Positions 33,756 through 42,930 of a stretch of 64,000 bases of DNA are shown one piece after another; positions within the stretch are counted from its first letter, which is position 1; each line of letters opens with the position of its first letter. The notes under the pieces are model-generated. The model was not told the origin of the DNA. It ran no database searches and worked only from the letters and a program-made list of their open reading frames with translations. Both the position numbers and the translations under genes were made by a program. The stretch is from Actinophytocola oryzae (lineage in GTDB: Bacteria > Actinomycetota > Actinomycetes > Mycobacteriales > Pseudonocardiaceae): contig NZ_SOCP01000002.1 in NCBI RefSeq assembly GCF_004364325.1, positions 682,001-746,000 on the forward strand. The letters are read 5' to 3'.

Positions 33756-33824
33756 ATTCTCTTCCAAAGACTCGAATTCTGGATTAACGTCCCGTTTCCA
33801 ACGCGGTGACGTGCAGGAGGCCAC

Positions 33825-34907
33825 ATGGAAGCCCTGGTGTGGACCGGTTCCCGGCTCGAGGCGGTCGACGACCTCGAGGTGCGCGACCCACTGCCCGGTG
33901 AGGTCACCGTGCGGGTCGACGCGGCCGGGCTGTGTCACAGCGACCTCAAACCGGTCGACGGCGACATCGCCCAGGCGGTGCCCGTCGTACTCGGGCACGA
34001 GGCCGCCGGTGTCGTGGTCGACCGGGGCGCGGGCGTCGACCTGCCGATCGGCCAGAAGGTCGTGCTGTCCGTCCTGCGCAACTGCGGCCACTGCGCCGCC
34101 TGCCTCGCCGGCCTGCCGACGCTGTGCCGGGGCACGACGGAGAGCCCGCCGACCGTCTTCACCAGATACGGGGCCCCGGTCGCGCAGTTCGTCCGGGTCG
34201 GCGCGTTCGCCCGGCACACCGTCGTGGGACAACAGCAGGTGGTCCCGGTTCCCGACGGCATTCCGGACACGGTGGCCGCGCTGCTTGGCTGTGCGGTGGT
34301 CACCGGCTTCGGCGCGGTGTGGGAGCGGGCCCGGCTGCGTGCCGGCGAGAGCGCACTGATCATCGGCGCGGGCGGCATCGGGCTGAACGTGGTGCAGGCC
34401 GCGAAGGTGGCGGGCGCGAGCAGGGTCGTCGTGTGCGACACCAACCCGCGCAAGGAGGCGATCGCGCGGCGGCTCGGCGCCACGGAGTTCCTCGTGGTCG
34501 GTGGCGCCGACGACGTGGTGGCGACGGCGGCCTCGGTCTCGCCGGAGGGGTTCGACGCCGTCCTCGAGTGCGTCGGGCGTGCCGACCTGCTGACCGCCGC
34601 GGTCGGCGCCCTCGCGTGGGGCGGCCGGGCCGTGATGGTCGGCCTGCCGCCCGCCGACACCACGGTCACCTTCGGCATGCGGCAGCTCTTCCAGGACAAG
34701 GCCCTGCTGGGCTGTCGGATGGGCTCGGTCGACCCGCACCGGTTCATCCCCGACCTCGCCCGCCGCTACCTCGCAGGCGAGATCGTGATCGACCCGCTGG
34801 TCACCACCGTCGTGCCGCTCACGGAAGCCGAGGACCTCGTCGCCCGCCTGCGTTCCGGCGACCTCGACCGCGGCGTGTTCGACCTGGCCGGCCGGAGCCC
34901 ACGATGA
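33825..34907 (+). CDS. Zinc-dependent alcohol dehydrogenase (MDR superfamily)
   Basis: 360 residues. Catalytic zinc site GLCHSD (~37) and GHEAAG (~64); structural zinc Cys cluster in RNCGHCAACLAGLPTLC (~86-102); NAD Rossmann motif IIGAGGIGLNVVQAAK (~180) with a following Asp (VCDTN), so NAD(H) is likely. It would oxidise a primary alcohol to the aldehyde used by the aldehyde dehydrogenase encoded next. ATG 33825 has CAGGAGG upstream. It is the first gene of the ~21.5-kb rightward operon. Confidence 0.92.
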   Translation: MEALVWTGSRLEAVDDLEVRDPLPGEVTVRVDAAGLCHSDLKPVDGDIAQAVPVVLGHEAAGVVVDRGAGVDLPIGQKVVLSVLRNCGHCAACLAGLPTLCRGTTESPPTVFTRYGAPVAQFVRVGAFARHTVVGQQQVVPVPDGIPDTVAALLGCAVVTGFGAVWERARLRAGESALIIGAGGIGLNVVQAAKVAGASRVVVCDTNPRKEAIARRLGATEFLVVGGADDVVATAASVSPEGFDAVLECVGRADLLTAAVGALAWGGRAVMVGLPPADTTVTFGMRQLFQDKALLGCRMGSVDPHRFIPDLARRYLAGEIVIDPLVTTVVPLTEAEDLVARLRSGDLDRGVFDLAGRSPR

Positions 34908-34914
34908 GCCCGAT

Positions 34915-34975
34915 CAACGCACTGAAGGACGCCTTCGTAACGCTGGGCGCACCGAAGGACGCCTTCAGTGCGTTG
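34915..34975. repeat. Dispersed palindromic element, copy 2
   Basis: An almost perfect inverted repeat: the left arm starts CAACGCACTGAAGGACGCCT and the right arm is its mirror apart from the central AC/GT of each module; the loop is about 17 bases. The first 27 bases are nearly the same as in copy 1 (1966-1992). It fills the gap between the alcohol and aldehyde dehydrogenase genes, where it could cause partial termination or stabilise mRNA. Confidence 0.8.
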
Positions 34976-34986
34976 GGGTGCGGCCG

Positions 34987-36435
34987 ATGACCACCGTGAC
35001 CGTGCCCGCGATGATCGGCGGCGAGCCCCACACCACCGGCCGCTGGTACGACACCGTCGACCCGGCCACCGAACAGGTGCTCGCGGCCGTCGCGGACTGC
35101 TCGGCCGCCGACGCCGACACCGCCGTGCACGCGGCCGCCGACGCGTTCCCCACCTGGTCCGCGCTGCCACTCGACCGCCGCCGCGCCGTGCTCGCGGGCA
35201 CCGCGGCCCGGCTGGCCGGGCGCCGCGCGGAGCTGGTCGACCTCGCTGTCGCCGACACGGGCGCCCTCCCGTCCGTGGCGGAGAAGACCCAGGTCGGCGC
35301 CGCGATCGCACGCCTCGAGCAGTGGGCCGCCGCCCCGGACGACCTGCTCGCCGTCCCGTCCCCGGCCGACCGCGCCGGGCTCACCAGCGTGGTGCGCAGG
35401 ACACCGGTCGGCGTGGTCGCCTGCATCAGCCCGTACAACTTCCCGCTGCTGGCCATGGTCGGCAAGATCGTGCCCGCGCTGTTCGCGGGCGACACCGTGG
35501 TGCTCAAGCCTGCCCCGCAGGACCCCCTGCTCGTCGTCGCACTGGCCGAGGCGCTGCGTGACGCGCTCGCCGAGAACAACGCACCGGCCGGCGCGGTCAA
35601 CCTCCTCACCGGTGCCGACGGTGACCTCGGCGCGGCGCTCGTGCGGCACCCGCTCGTCCGCGCCGTCAGCTTCACCGGGAGCACGGCCGTCGGCATCAGG
35701 ATCCACCAGGACGCGGCACCGACGATGAAGCGCCTGCTGCTGGAGCTGGGCGGCAAGGGCGCGGTCATCGTCAGGGCCGACGCCGACCCCACGAAGGTCG
35801 TCGCGGCGATCACCCGCACCTGGACCGTCCAGTCCGGCCAGGTGTGCCTCACCCCGGCGCGGATCATCGCCGACGCCGCCGTGCACGACGACGTCGTCGC
35901 CGGCCTCCGCGCGGCACTCGCGGACCTGGGGATCGGCGACCCGCGCGACCCGTCCACCACGGTGGGCCCGGTGATCTCGGCCGCCCAGCGCGCCAGGGTC
36001 GAGGAGCTGACGGCGTCGGCGGAGGACGAGGGATGCGCCGTCGAGCGCAGGGACGACCTGCCCGCCAGGGGCTTCTACGCCGCGCCCGCACTGATCACCG
36101 GCGCCGCACCCGAGCACACCGTGATGCAGGAGGAGGTCTTCGGGCCGGTCCTGACCGTCATGCGCGCGGTCGGCGACGACGAGGCCGTGGCCGCCGCCAA
36201 CAGCACCCGCTACGCGCTGTCCGACTACGTGTTCTCGCCCGACCTCGACGCGGCCCACGCGATCGCCGCCCGCCTGCACTCCGCCCAGGTCGGGATCAAC
36301 ACCACCGCCAGGCACCCCGACGCGCCCTTCGGCGGCAACCGCGCCAGCGGCATCGGCCGCTCCGGCGGCGCCTGGTCACTCGACGCCTGCACCGACATCC
36401 AGACGACGACAGAGCAGGGAGGGACGAATGCTTGA
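34987..36435 (+). CDS. Aldehyde dehydrogenase
   Basis: 482 residues of the NAD(P)-dependent aldehyde dehydrogenase superfamily. Cofactor motif SFTGSTAVG (~228), general base Glu in LLELGGKGA (~252), catalytic Cys in QSGQVCLTPARI (~286), and QEEVFGPVLTV (~385). It converts the aldehyde from the upstream dehydrogenase, or an externally formed one, to an acid that the ligases of the operon can activate. ATG 34987 is used; GTG 34978 is nine bases upstream in frame. The end overlaps the ABC ATPase start. Confidence 0.92.
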   Translation: MTTVTVPAMIGGEPHTTGRWYDTVDPATEQVLAAVADCSAADADTAVHAAADAFPTWSALPLDRRRAVLAGTAARLAGRRAELVDLAVADTGALPSVAEKTQVGAAIARLEQWAAAPDDLLAVPSPADRAGLTSVVRRTPVGVVACISPYNFPLLAMVGKIVPALFAGDTVVLKPAPQDPLLVVALAEALRDALAENNAPAGAVNLLTGADGDLGAALVRHPLVRAVSFTGSTAVGIRIHQDAAPTMKRLLLELGGKGAVIVRADADPTKVVAAITRTWTVQSGQVCLTPARIIADAAVHDDVVAGLRAALADLGIGDPRDPSTTVGPVISAAQRARVEELTASAEDEGCAVERRDDLPARGFYAAPALITGAAPEHTVMQEEVFGPVLTVMRAVGDDEAVAAANSTRYALSDYVFSPDLDAAHAIAARLHSAQVGINTTARHPDAPFGGNRASGIGRSGGAWSLDACTDIQTTTEQGGTNA

Positions 36436-37186
36436 GGTCCGCGACCTGACCGTCCACTTCGGTGGCGTCAAGGCACTCGACGGCGCCCACCTCACCGCGC
36501 AACGCGGGTCGATCACCGCGCTGATCGGGCCCAACGGCGCGGGCAAGACCACGTTCTTCAACTGCGTCACCGGCCTCTACCGCACCGGCGCGGGCAGCGT
36601 GACCTGGGCAGGCACCGACCTCACTGGCCTGCCGCCACACAAGGTCGCCGAGGCGGGACTGAGCAGGACCTTCCAGAACCTCGCGCTGTTCCGGACGCTC
36701 TCGGTCCGGGAGAACGTGCTGACCGGCGCACACCGGCTGGGCAGGGCCGGGTTCACCGCCGGGGTCCTGCGCTGGCCCGCCGTGCGCAGGGAGGAACGCC
36801 GGATGCGCGACGCCGTCGACGAGGTGCTCGACGAGGTCGGCCTCACCGACGTGCGGGACAAGCCGGTCAACGGCCTGCCCTACGGCACCCTCAAGCGGGT
36901 CGAGCTGGCCCGCGCCCTCGCGTCGCGACCGGAGCTGCTGCTGCTCGACGAGCCGGCAGGCGGCCTGTCCCACGGCGAGGTCGACGAGCTGCGGACGCTC
37001 ATCCTCGACGTCCGCGAGCGGCGCGACCTCACCGTCCTCCTCGTCGAGCACCACATGAGCCTGGTGATGAGCATGTCGCACCACATCACGGTGATGAACT
37101 TCGGCCGCACCATCGCCGAGGGCACCCCGGCCGAGGTCCAGGCCGATCCAGGAGTCGTCGAGGCCTACCTGGGAGCGCCGGCATGA
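36428..37186 (+). CDS. livG: ABC transporter ATPase, LivG type
   Basis: 252 residues of the branched-chain-amino-acid/HAAT transporter ATPase family. Walker A GPNGAGKTTFF (~38), the LivG-specific LSRTFQNLALFRTLSVRENV (~78), signature region with PYGTLKRVELARALA (~152; LSGG is replaced by LPYGT-L, as is common in LivG), Walker B LLLLDEPAGGL. It energises import together with LivF, H, M and K encoded next. The gene overlaps the aldehyde dehydrogenase gene by eight bases and has GGGAGGG upstream. Confidence 0.92.
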   Translation: MLEVRDLTVHFGGVKALDGAHLTAQRGSITALIGPNGAGKTTFFNCVTGLYRTGAGSVTWAGTDLTGLPPHKVAEAGLSRTFQNLALFRTLSVRENVLTGAHRLGRAGFTAGVLRWPAVRREERRMRDAVDEVLDEVGLTDVRDKPVNGLPYGTLKRVELARALASRPELLLLDEPAGGLSHGEVDELRTLILDVRERRDLTVLLVEHHMSLVMSMSHHITVMNFGRTIAEGTPAEVQADPGVVEAYLGAPA

Positions 37187-37301
37187 GCGGAGCTAGCGGA
37201 GCGAATCGTCGATGTTCAGGGCGTCACCTCGGCCGCGGAGGGCGCCGGTGTAGCGGAGCCTGCGGAGCGTTCCGGGGCCGCGGAGCGGGCGAGGGGGCGG
37301 C
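37187..37301. repeat. Intergenic spacer with repeated CGGAGC words
   Basis: 115 bases between livG and livF containing about five copies of CGGAGC in irregular order (e.g. GAGCGGAGCTAGCGGAGCG and CGGAGCCTGCGGAGCG). The only longer gap inside the rightward operon apart from the palindromic element. No coding evidence was seen; GAGGGGGCGGC at its end serves livF. Confidence 0.6.
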
Positions 37302-38015
37302 ATGAGCGTTCTCGAGGTGAAGGACCTGACCGCGGGCTACGGGCCGGTGCGGGTGCTGCACGACGTCACGTTCTCCATCGACACCGGCACGGTCGCCGCC
37401 GTGCTCGGCGCCAACGGGGCGGGCAAGACCACCCTGCTGCGCGCGCTGTCCGGGATGCTCCCCGGCACGAAGGGCACGGTCACCTTCGACGGCAGGAAGC
37501 TCGTCGGCATGCGCACCGAGCGCATCGCCCGGCTCGGCCTGTCCCACGTGCCGGAGGGCCGCGGCACCTTCCCCGACCTCACCGTCGAGGAGAACCTCGC
37601 GGTCGGCGCCCTGCTCAGCCCGGCGGGCCGACCGTCCAGGGCGGACCTCGACCGGATGTACGAGCTGTTCCCGCCCCTCGCCAGACGCGAGCACGCCCAG
37701 GCCGGGCTGCTGTCCGGCGGCGAGCAGCAGATGCTCGCGCTCGCCAGGGCACTCCTGGGCCGCCCGAAGCTGCTCCTGCTCGACGAGCCGTCCATGGGCC
37801 TCGCCCCGCTGGTGGTCAGGCAGATCTTCGAGGTGCTCCGCACGGTCGTCGCGGACGAGGGCCTGACCTGCCTGCTCGTCGAGCAGAACGCCCAGCTCGC
37901 GCTCGGCATGGCCGACTACGCCTACGTGCTGACCGTCGGCGAGATCACGGCCGAGGGGCCGGCAGCCGAGCTGGCCGACGACCAGGCCATCCGCAACTCC
38001 TACCTGGCGCTGTAG
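37302..38015 (+). CDS. livF: ABC transporter ATPase, LivF type
   Basis: 237 residues. Walker A GANGAGKTTLL (~35), LSHVPEGRGTFPDLTVEENL (LivF hallmark, ~80), signature LSGGEQQMLALARAL (~135), Walker B LLLLDEPSMGLAP. It is the second ATPase of the HAAT importer. It starts at an ATG after the repeat-rich spacer, and its stop is 12 bases before livH. Confidence 0.93.
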   Translation: MSVLEVKDLTAGYGPVRVLHDVTFSIDTGTVAAVLGANGAGKTTLLRALSGMLPGTKGTVTFDGRKLVGMRTERIARLGLSHVPEGRGTFPDLTVEENLAVGALLSPAGRPSRADLDRMYELFPPLARREHAQAGLLSGGEQQMLALARALLGRPKLLLLDEPSMGLAPLVVRQIFEVLRTVVADEGLTCLLVEQNAQLALGMADYAYVLTVGEITAEGPAAELADDQAIRNSYLAL

Positions 38016-38027
38016 GGAGCGAGTGAG

Positions 38028-38909
38028 ATGCAGCAACTCATCCAGACGCTCTTGGACGGCGCGGCCAGCGGCCTGATCTACGGCAGCCTCGCGCTCGCAC
38101 TGGTGCTCATCCACCGGGCCACCAAGATCCCCAACTTCGCGCAGGGCGAGATGGCGATGCTCGCCACGTTCATCGCCTGGCAGCTCATGTCGGTCGGACT
38201 GCCGTGGGGTGTCGCGGTCGCGATCACCGTCGTGTGCTGCCTCGTCGGCGGGTACGGGCTGCAGCGCGGCCTGATCCGCTGGGTGGAGCGCTCGCCGCAC
38301 CTGACCCAGACCATGGTCACCCTCGGCCTGTTCATGGTGATCAACGCCGCGGTCGGGTTGATCTGGGGCAACCTCGCCAAGACCGTCGAGAGCCCGCTGC
38401 CGTCCGGCCCGATCAGGATCGCGGGAGTCGTCACCTCGTGGCAGGTCGTCGGCATGTTCGGTGCGGTCGCGATCCTGTTGATCCTGCTCTTCCTGCTGTT
38501 CAACCGCTCCAGGCTCGGCCTGAGGCTGCGGGCCGCCGCGCAGAACCCGGACTCGGCGCGGCTCGCCGGCATCGACGTCGGCCGCGCGTACGGGATCGGC
38601 TGGGGCCTGTCCGCGGTGATCGGCGGCGTGGTCGGGGTCATGATCGCCCCGCAGACCGGGCTGGAACCCAACTTCATGTTCCCGGTCCTGCTCTACGCGT
38701 TCGCCGCGGCGACCGTCGGCGGGTTCGACTCCCCGGTCGGTGCCGTCGTCGGCGGCCTGCTCGTCGGCGTCATCGAGGCGGTCACCGCGACCTATGTGGA
38801 CTTCATCGGCACCGAGCTGTCCCTGACGGTCGCACTGGTCGTGATCGTCGTGGTCCTGATCGTGCGACCCCACGGTCTCTTCGGCAAGAAGGAGGTCGCG
38901 CGGGTATGA
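38028..38909 (+). CDS. livH: ABC transporter permease, LivH type
   Basis: 293 residues, about eight membrane segments, with the LivH pattern GLIYGSLALALVLIHRATKIPNFAQGEM at the N-terminus and NPDSARLAGIDVGRAYGIGWGLSA (ATPase-contact EAA-like loop, ~180). Inner-membrane channel subunit of the importer. The stop overlaps the livM start by four bases. Confidence 0.92.
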   Translation: MQQLIQTLLDGAASGLIYGSLALALVLIHRATKIPNFAQGEMAMLATFIAWQLMSVGLPWGVAVAITVVCCLVGGYGLQRGLIRWVERSPHLTQTMVTLGLFMVINAAVGLIWGNLAKTVESPLPSGPIRIAGVVTSWQVVGMFGAVAILLILLFLLFNRSRLGLRLRAAAQNPDSARLAGIDVGRAYGIGWGLSAVIGGVVGVMIAPQTGLEPNFMFPVLLYAFAAATVGGFDSPVGAVVGGLLVGVIEAVTATYVDFIGTELSLTVALVVIVVVLIVRPHGLFGKKEVARV

Positions 38910-39922
38910 AGTCCGGCCTCGTCACCGCACTCGGCGTCGTCGCGCTCGTCGTGCTGGTGTTGCTGACGTTCAACGTCGAGGACTACGGCCTGAGCCAGCT
39001 CGCCCAGGTCGCGCTGACCACCGTCGCGCTGCTCGGGCTCAACCTGCTCGTCGGCTACGGCGGCCAGACCTCGCTGGGGCACGGGGCTTTCTACGCCATC
39101 GGCGCGTACACCACGGCGGTCCTCGTGACCAAGGCCGGGATGCCGCACCTGTGGACGCTGCCGATCGCCGCCGTGCTCACCTTCGCGGTCGGCGTCGTGT
39201 TCGGCATCCCGTCGGTGCGGTTGCGCGGGTTCAGCCTCGCGCTGGTCACGCTGGCACTCGCGATAGCGTTGCCCCAGCTGCTCAAGCACTTCGAGGGACT
39301 GACCGGCGGACAGCTCGGGATCACCGTGTCCCGGCCGGACCTGCCCGGCACGCTCACCGCCGACCAGTTCGTCTACCTCGTCACGGTCGTCGTCGGCTTC
39401 GCGGTGTTCCTCGGGGTGCGCAACCTCGCGAAGAGCCGCACCGGCCTCGCGATGGTCGCCACCCGCGACAACGAGGCGGCGGCCGGGGCGATGGGCGTCC
39501 CGGTGGCCCGCACCAGGGTCGTCATGTTCGCGCTGAGCGCCGCCCTCGTCGGCCTCGCGGGCTCGCTCTCCGTACTGCTCACCGGCTACGTCAGCCCGGA
39601 CAACTTCGGGCTGACACTGTCGATCAACCTGGTCGCCGGCATCGTCCTCGGCGGTCTGGGCACGGTGTGGGGCGCCCTGATCGGCGCCGTCTACATCACC
39701 TACATGCCGGTGTACGCCACCGACATCTCGCAGTCCGCCCCCGGCATCGTCAACGGCCTGATCATCATCGTCTTCATGCTGTTCCTCCCCAACGGGGTGG
39801 TCGGCCTGCTGAGACCGGTGCTGCGCCGTCTGCGCTCCCGCAGACCCTCGTCCGCTCCCACCTCCCGGCCCCCGCACACGGCGGCCACCAGCACTCTTCC
39901 CGAGAAGGAGACAACCCCGTGA
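38906..39922 (+). CDS. livM: ABC transporter permease, LivM type
   Basis: 338 residues with LivM hallmarks GYGGQTSLGHGAFYAIGAYT (~48) and AMVATRDNEAAAGAMGVPVARTR (~188), and about ten membrane segments. ATG 38906 overlaps livH by four bases; AAGGAGGT lies at 38889-38896. The C-terminal 35 residues are an unusual Ser/Pro/Thr/Arg-rich tail. It completes the membrane channel with LivH. Confidence 0.92.
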   Translation: MKSGLVTALGVVALVVLVLLTFNVEDYGLSQLAQVALTTVALLGLNLLVGYGGQTSLGHGAFYAIGAYTTAVLVTKAGMPHLWTLPIAAVLTFAVGVVFGIPSVRLRGFSLALVTLALAIALPQLLKHFEGLTGGQLGITVSRPDLPGTLTADQFVYLVTVVVGFAVFLGVRNLAKSRTGLAMVATRDNEAAAGAMGVPVARTRVVMFALSAALVGLAGSLSVLLTGYVSPDNFGLTLSINLVAGIVLGGLGTVWGALIGAVYITYMPVYATDISQSAPGIVNGLIIIVFMLFLPNGVVGLLRPVLRRLRSRRPSSAPTSRPPHTAATSTLPEKETTP

Positions 39923-41172
39923 GAAGGCTTCGCAACGGCGCGATCCTCGTGATCGCAGCCGCACTCACCCTGACCGCGTGCGGTCGCAGCGACGACTCGG
40001 ACAGCGGCGCCGGCAGTGGTGGCGGTGGCACGGTCAAGGCCGACCCCGGCATCACCGACACCACCGTCAAGCTCGGCGCGTTCACGCCGCTGTCCGGCTC
40101 CGGCACGGTCGCGAGTGCCGCCACCAAGGGCAGCGCCGCCTACTTCGACTACCTCAACGCGGAGAAGGGCGGCGTCAAGTTCGGCGACGGCAAGACCCGC
40201 AAGATCGAGTACACCACCTACGACAGCCAGGCCAACCCGGCGACCGCGCTGCAGCTGACGCGCAAGCTCGTCGAGGAGGACAAGGTCTTCGCCCTCTACG
40301 GCAGCAACGGCACCACGCCGAACCTGGCCGTCCGCGAGTACCTCAACCAGAAGAAGGTGCCACAGCTGTTCCTCGTCGGCGGCGCCAGCGCGTTCGGCAC
40401 CGAGCACGACAAGTACCCGTGGACGATGCCGTGGCAGCTCGACTACATCTCGCAGGGCAAGGCCATGGCCCAGTACCTGATCAAGCAGAAGCCCGACGCG
40501 AAGATCGCCGTGATCTTCCAGAACGACGACTACGGCAAGGACTACTACGCCGGGTTCAAGCAGGGGCTCGGTGACAAGGCCGACCAGATCGTGAAGGACG
40601 CCAGCTACGAGGCGACCGACGCGACGGTCAACCGCCAGGTGTCGATCCTCAAGGACTCCGGCGCCGACACCCTCGCCGACTTCAGCATCGACAAGTTCAC
40701 CACGCAGATCATCACCCAGATCACCCAGCTCGGCTGGGCCCCGACGCACCTGCTCGGCAGCTCGGGCACCGCGGTCGTGCCGGCGAGCGGTGACGCGGGC
40801 AAGGGCATCATCAGCACCGCCTACCTGAAGGTGACCACCGACCCGGCCGAGGCGAACGACCCGGCCGTGCTGTCCTACAAGGACATCATCGGCAAGTACG
40901 GCGAGGCCGGGATCAAGGCCGACGACCAGGGGGTGGTGTACGGCGTGGCCGCGGCGCAGAGCCTGGTCTCCGTGCTGCAGCACACGAAGGCCCCGACACG
41001 GCAGGCGCTGATGGACGCGGCGAAGTCGATCGACGGCTTCGCCCCGCCGATGCTGATCAAGGGCATCACGCTCAAGACGGGGCCGGACGACTACTTCCCC
41101 ATCCAGCAGAGCCAGATCCGCGTGTTCGACGGCAAGACCTGGCAGTTCCAGGGCTCCGTGCTCGGAGACTGA
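39919..41172 (+). CDS. livK: Substrate-binding lipoprotein of the HAAT/Liv-type importer
   Basis: 417 residues. Lipoprotein signal peptide with lipobox LTAC (Cys ~20), then a Gly/Ser linker and a periplasmic-binding fold type I (KLGAFTPLSGSGTVASAATKG; ALYGSNGTTPNLAVREY; AVIFQNDDYGKDYYAGFKQG). These domains bind amino acids, aromatic or other carboxylates. In this operon the ligand is more likely a carboxylic acid to be degraded than leucine; that is inference. GTG 39919 has GAGAAGGAG upstream and overlaps livM by four bases. Confidence 0.9.
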   Translation: MRRLRNGAILVIAAALTLTACGRSDDSDSGAGSGGGGTVKADPGITDTTVKLGAFTPLSGSGTVASAATKGSAAYFDYLNAEKGGVKFGDGKTRKIEYTTYDSQANPATALQLTRKLVEEDKVFALYGSNGTTPNLAVREYLNQKKVPQLFLVGGASAFGTEHDKYPWTMPWQLDYISQGKAMAQYLIKQKPDAKIAVIFQNDDYGKDYYAGFKQGLGDKADQIVKDASYEATDATVNRQVSILKDSGADTLADFSIDKFTTQIITQITQLGWAPTHLLGSSGTAVVPASGDAGKGIISTAYLKVTTDPAEANDPAVLSYKDIIGKYGEAGIKADDQGVVYGVAAAQSLVSVLQHTKAPTRQALMDAAKSIDGFAPPMLIKGITLKTGPDDYFPIQQSQIRVFDGKTWQFQGSVLGD

Positions 41173-41173
41173 G

Positions 41174-42088
41174 ATGACCGCGGAGATGTCCACACAGGAC
41201 GAGTGCGCCGACCGGGTGTGCGTCGTGACCGGTGCGGGCCGGGGCCTCGGGCGGGAGTACGCGTTGCGTCTCGCCGCCCAGGGCGCCGCCGTGGTGGTCA
41301 ACGACATCGGCACCGGCCTCGACGGGGCAGGCCGTTCCGGCGCGCCGGGTGCGGCCGTGGTCGAGGAGATCACGGCGGCAGGCGGCCGGGCGGTGCTGAA
41401 CACCGACGACGTGGCCGACTTCGCGGGCGCGCAGGCGCTCGTGGGCCAGGCCGTCGCCGAGTTCGGCAGGCTCGACGTGCTCGTCAACAACGCGGGCATC
41501 CTGCGGGACCGCACGATCGCCAGGATGACCGAGGACGAGTGGGACTCGGTGATCCGGGTGCACCTGAAGGGCACCTTCGCCACCGCGCACTGGGCACTGC
41601 GGCACTGGCGCGAGCGCGCCGGCGCGGGGCCGGTGCACGGCAGGCTGATCAACACCACCTCGGTGTCCGGCCTGTTCGGCAACCCCGGCCAGGCCAACTA
41701 CGGGGCGGCGAAGGCGGGCATCGCGGCGTTCACCACGATCGCGTCGCTGGAGGCGGAGCGGTACGGGGTCACGGTGAACGCCGTGTCCCCGGGCGCGGCC
41801 ACCAGGATGACCGACAGCATCCCCGGCCGTGCGTCCACGGTGGACGACTCGCGGTCGCCGCGCTGGGTGGCCGCCGTCGTGTGCTGGCTCGCGTCGCGCC
41901 GCTCGGACGGGGTGACCGGGCGGGTGTTCCTGTCCTCCGGCAAGCGGCTCGCGGTCGCCGAGGGCTGGCACCCCGGGCCGGTCGCCACGCCGGTCGACGA
42001 CCCGGCGGAGGTCGACAGCGTGCTGCGGGCACTGGTCGGCAAGGCCAGGGCCGAGGCCGACCTCACCGGCGCGGACCGGGTGCGCTGA
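41174..42088 (+). CDS. 3-hydroxyacyl-CoA dehydrogenase, MFE-2-like SDR
   Basis: 304 residues, resembling the dehydrogenase part of peroxisomal multifunctional enzyme 2 (D-specific): TGAGRGLGREYALRLAAQGAAVVVNDIGTGLDG with Asp marking NAD preference, NNAGILRDRTIARMTEDEWD, catalytic Ser in TSVSG and NYGAAKAG. The MFE-2 type works with (3R)-hydroxyacyl-CoA, which suits the MaoC-like hydratase encoded next (overlap TGATG). In MFE-2 the two activities are fused; here they are separate proteins. Confidence 0.9.
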   Translation: MTAEMSTQDECADRVCVVTGAGRGLGREYALRLAAQGAAVVVNDIGTGLDGAGRSGAPGAAVVEEITAAGGRAVLNTDDVADFAGAQALVGQAVAEFGRLDVLVNNAGILRDRTIARMTEDEWDSVIRVHLKGTFATAHWALRHWRERAGAGPVHGRLINTTSVSGLFGNPGQANYGAAKAGIAAFTTIASLEAERYGVTVNAVSPGAATRMTDSIPGRASTVDDSRSPRWVAAVVCWLASRRSDGVTGRVFLSSGKRLAVAEGWHPGPVATPVDDPAEVDSVLRALVGKARAEADLTGADRVR

Positions 42089-42930
42089 TGCCTCTCGACC
42101 TCGACGCCGTCGGCGCGACCACGGACCCGTGGACGCGCACGTGGACCTCGGCCGACTCGCTGCTCTACGCGGTGGCGGTCGGCGCGGAGTCGCTCGCGTT
42201 CACCACGGAGAACAGCGAAGGCGTCGCACAGCGAGCGGTGCCGACGTACGCGGCGCTGATCGCCGGTGGGTCCGCGCCGATCAGGGACCGGCTCGGCGGC
42301 TGGGACCCGGCCGCGATGGTGCACGCGGGGCAGCACCTGACCTGGCACCGGGAGCTGCCGTCCGAGGGTGCCGCGACCCTGCGCACCACGGTCGCCGACA
42401 TCACCGACAAGGGCAGCGGAGCGCTCGTCGGGCTGATCACCACGGCGTCCACTGCGGACGGTCCCTTGTTCGAGGCCCGCTCGACGCTGTTCATCCGGGG
42501 CGAGGGCGGCTTCGGTCGCACGGCGGGCACCCGCGCCGAACCCGCCGCCCTCGGCGACCCGGACGGCGAGATCGTCGTCAGGACCGCCGAGAACCAGGCC
42601 TTGCTCTACCGGCTCTGCGGCGACCGCAACCCACTGCACTCCGACCCGGCGTTCGCGCGCCGAGCCGGCTTCGAGCGGCCTATCCTGCACGGGCTCTGCA
42701 CGTTCGGCATGACCGCGCGGGTACTGCTGCGCCGGCTGCTCGGCGACGACCCGGCCAGGCTGACCTCGTTCGGCGGTCGCTTCCGCACCCCGGTACTGCC
42801 TGGCGACGTGCTCCGGATCCGTTACTGGCGCAGGGAAAGCGGCCGCGTCGTGTTCCAGACCCGCCGCTTCGGCGCTGACCGGCCCGCCATCGACGACGGC
42901 GTCCTGGACTACGCACCGGAGGCGTCATGA
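42088..42930 (+). CDS. MaoC-like enoyl-CoA hydratase (double hot-dog)
   Basis: 280 residues with two hot-dog halves. The C-terminal half bears the hydratase-2 motif LYRLCGDRNPLHSDPAFARRAGFERPILHG (~168-197), in which Asp and His are catalytic. It forms (3R)-hydroxyacyl-CoA for the MFE-2-like dehydrogenase upstream. The next two genes encode a DUF35 protein and a thiolase-like protein. In steroid side-chain degradation a MaoC-DUF35 protein works with the Ltp2 aldolase, so this enzyme may instead feed a retro-aldol step. Confidence 0.88.
   Translation: MPLDLDAVGATTDPWTRTWTSADSLLYAVAVGAESLAFTTENSEGVAQRAVPTYAALIAGGSAPIRDRLGGWDPAAMVHAGQHLTWHRELPSEGAATLRTTVADITDKGSGALVGLITTASTADGPLFEARSTLFIRGEGGFGRTAGTRAEPAALGDPDGEIVVRTAENQALLYRLCGDRNPLHSDPAFARRAGFERPILHGLCTFGMTARVLLRRLLGDDPARLTSFGGRFRTPVLPGDVLRIRYWRRESGRVVFQTRRFGADRPAIDDGVLDYAPEAS

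Noticed and set aside
37224..38873. 549-codon frame on the minus strand
   Set aside because: Mirror frame of livF and livH; His/Asp/Gln/Arg-rich shadow composition.
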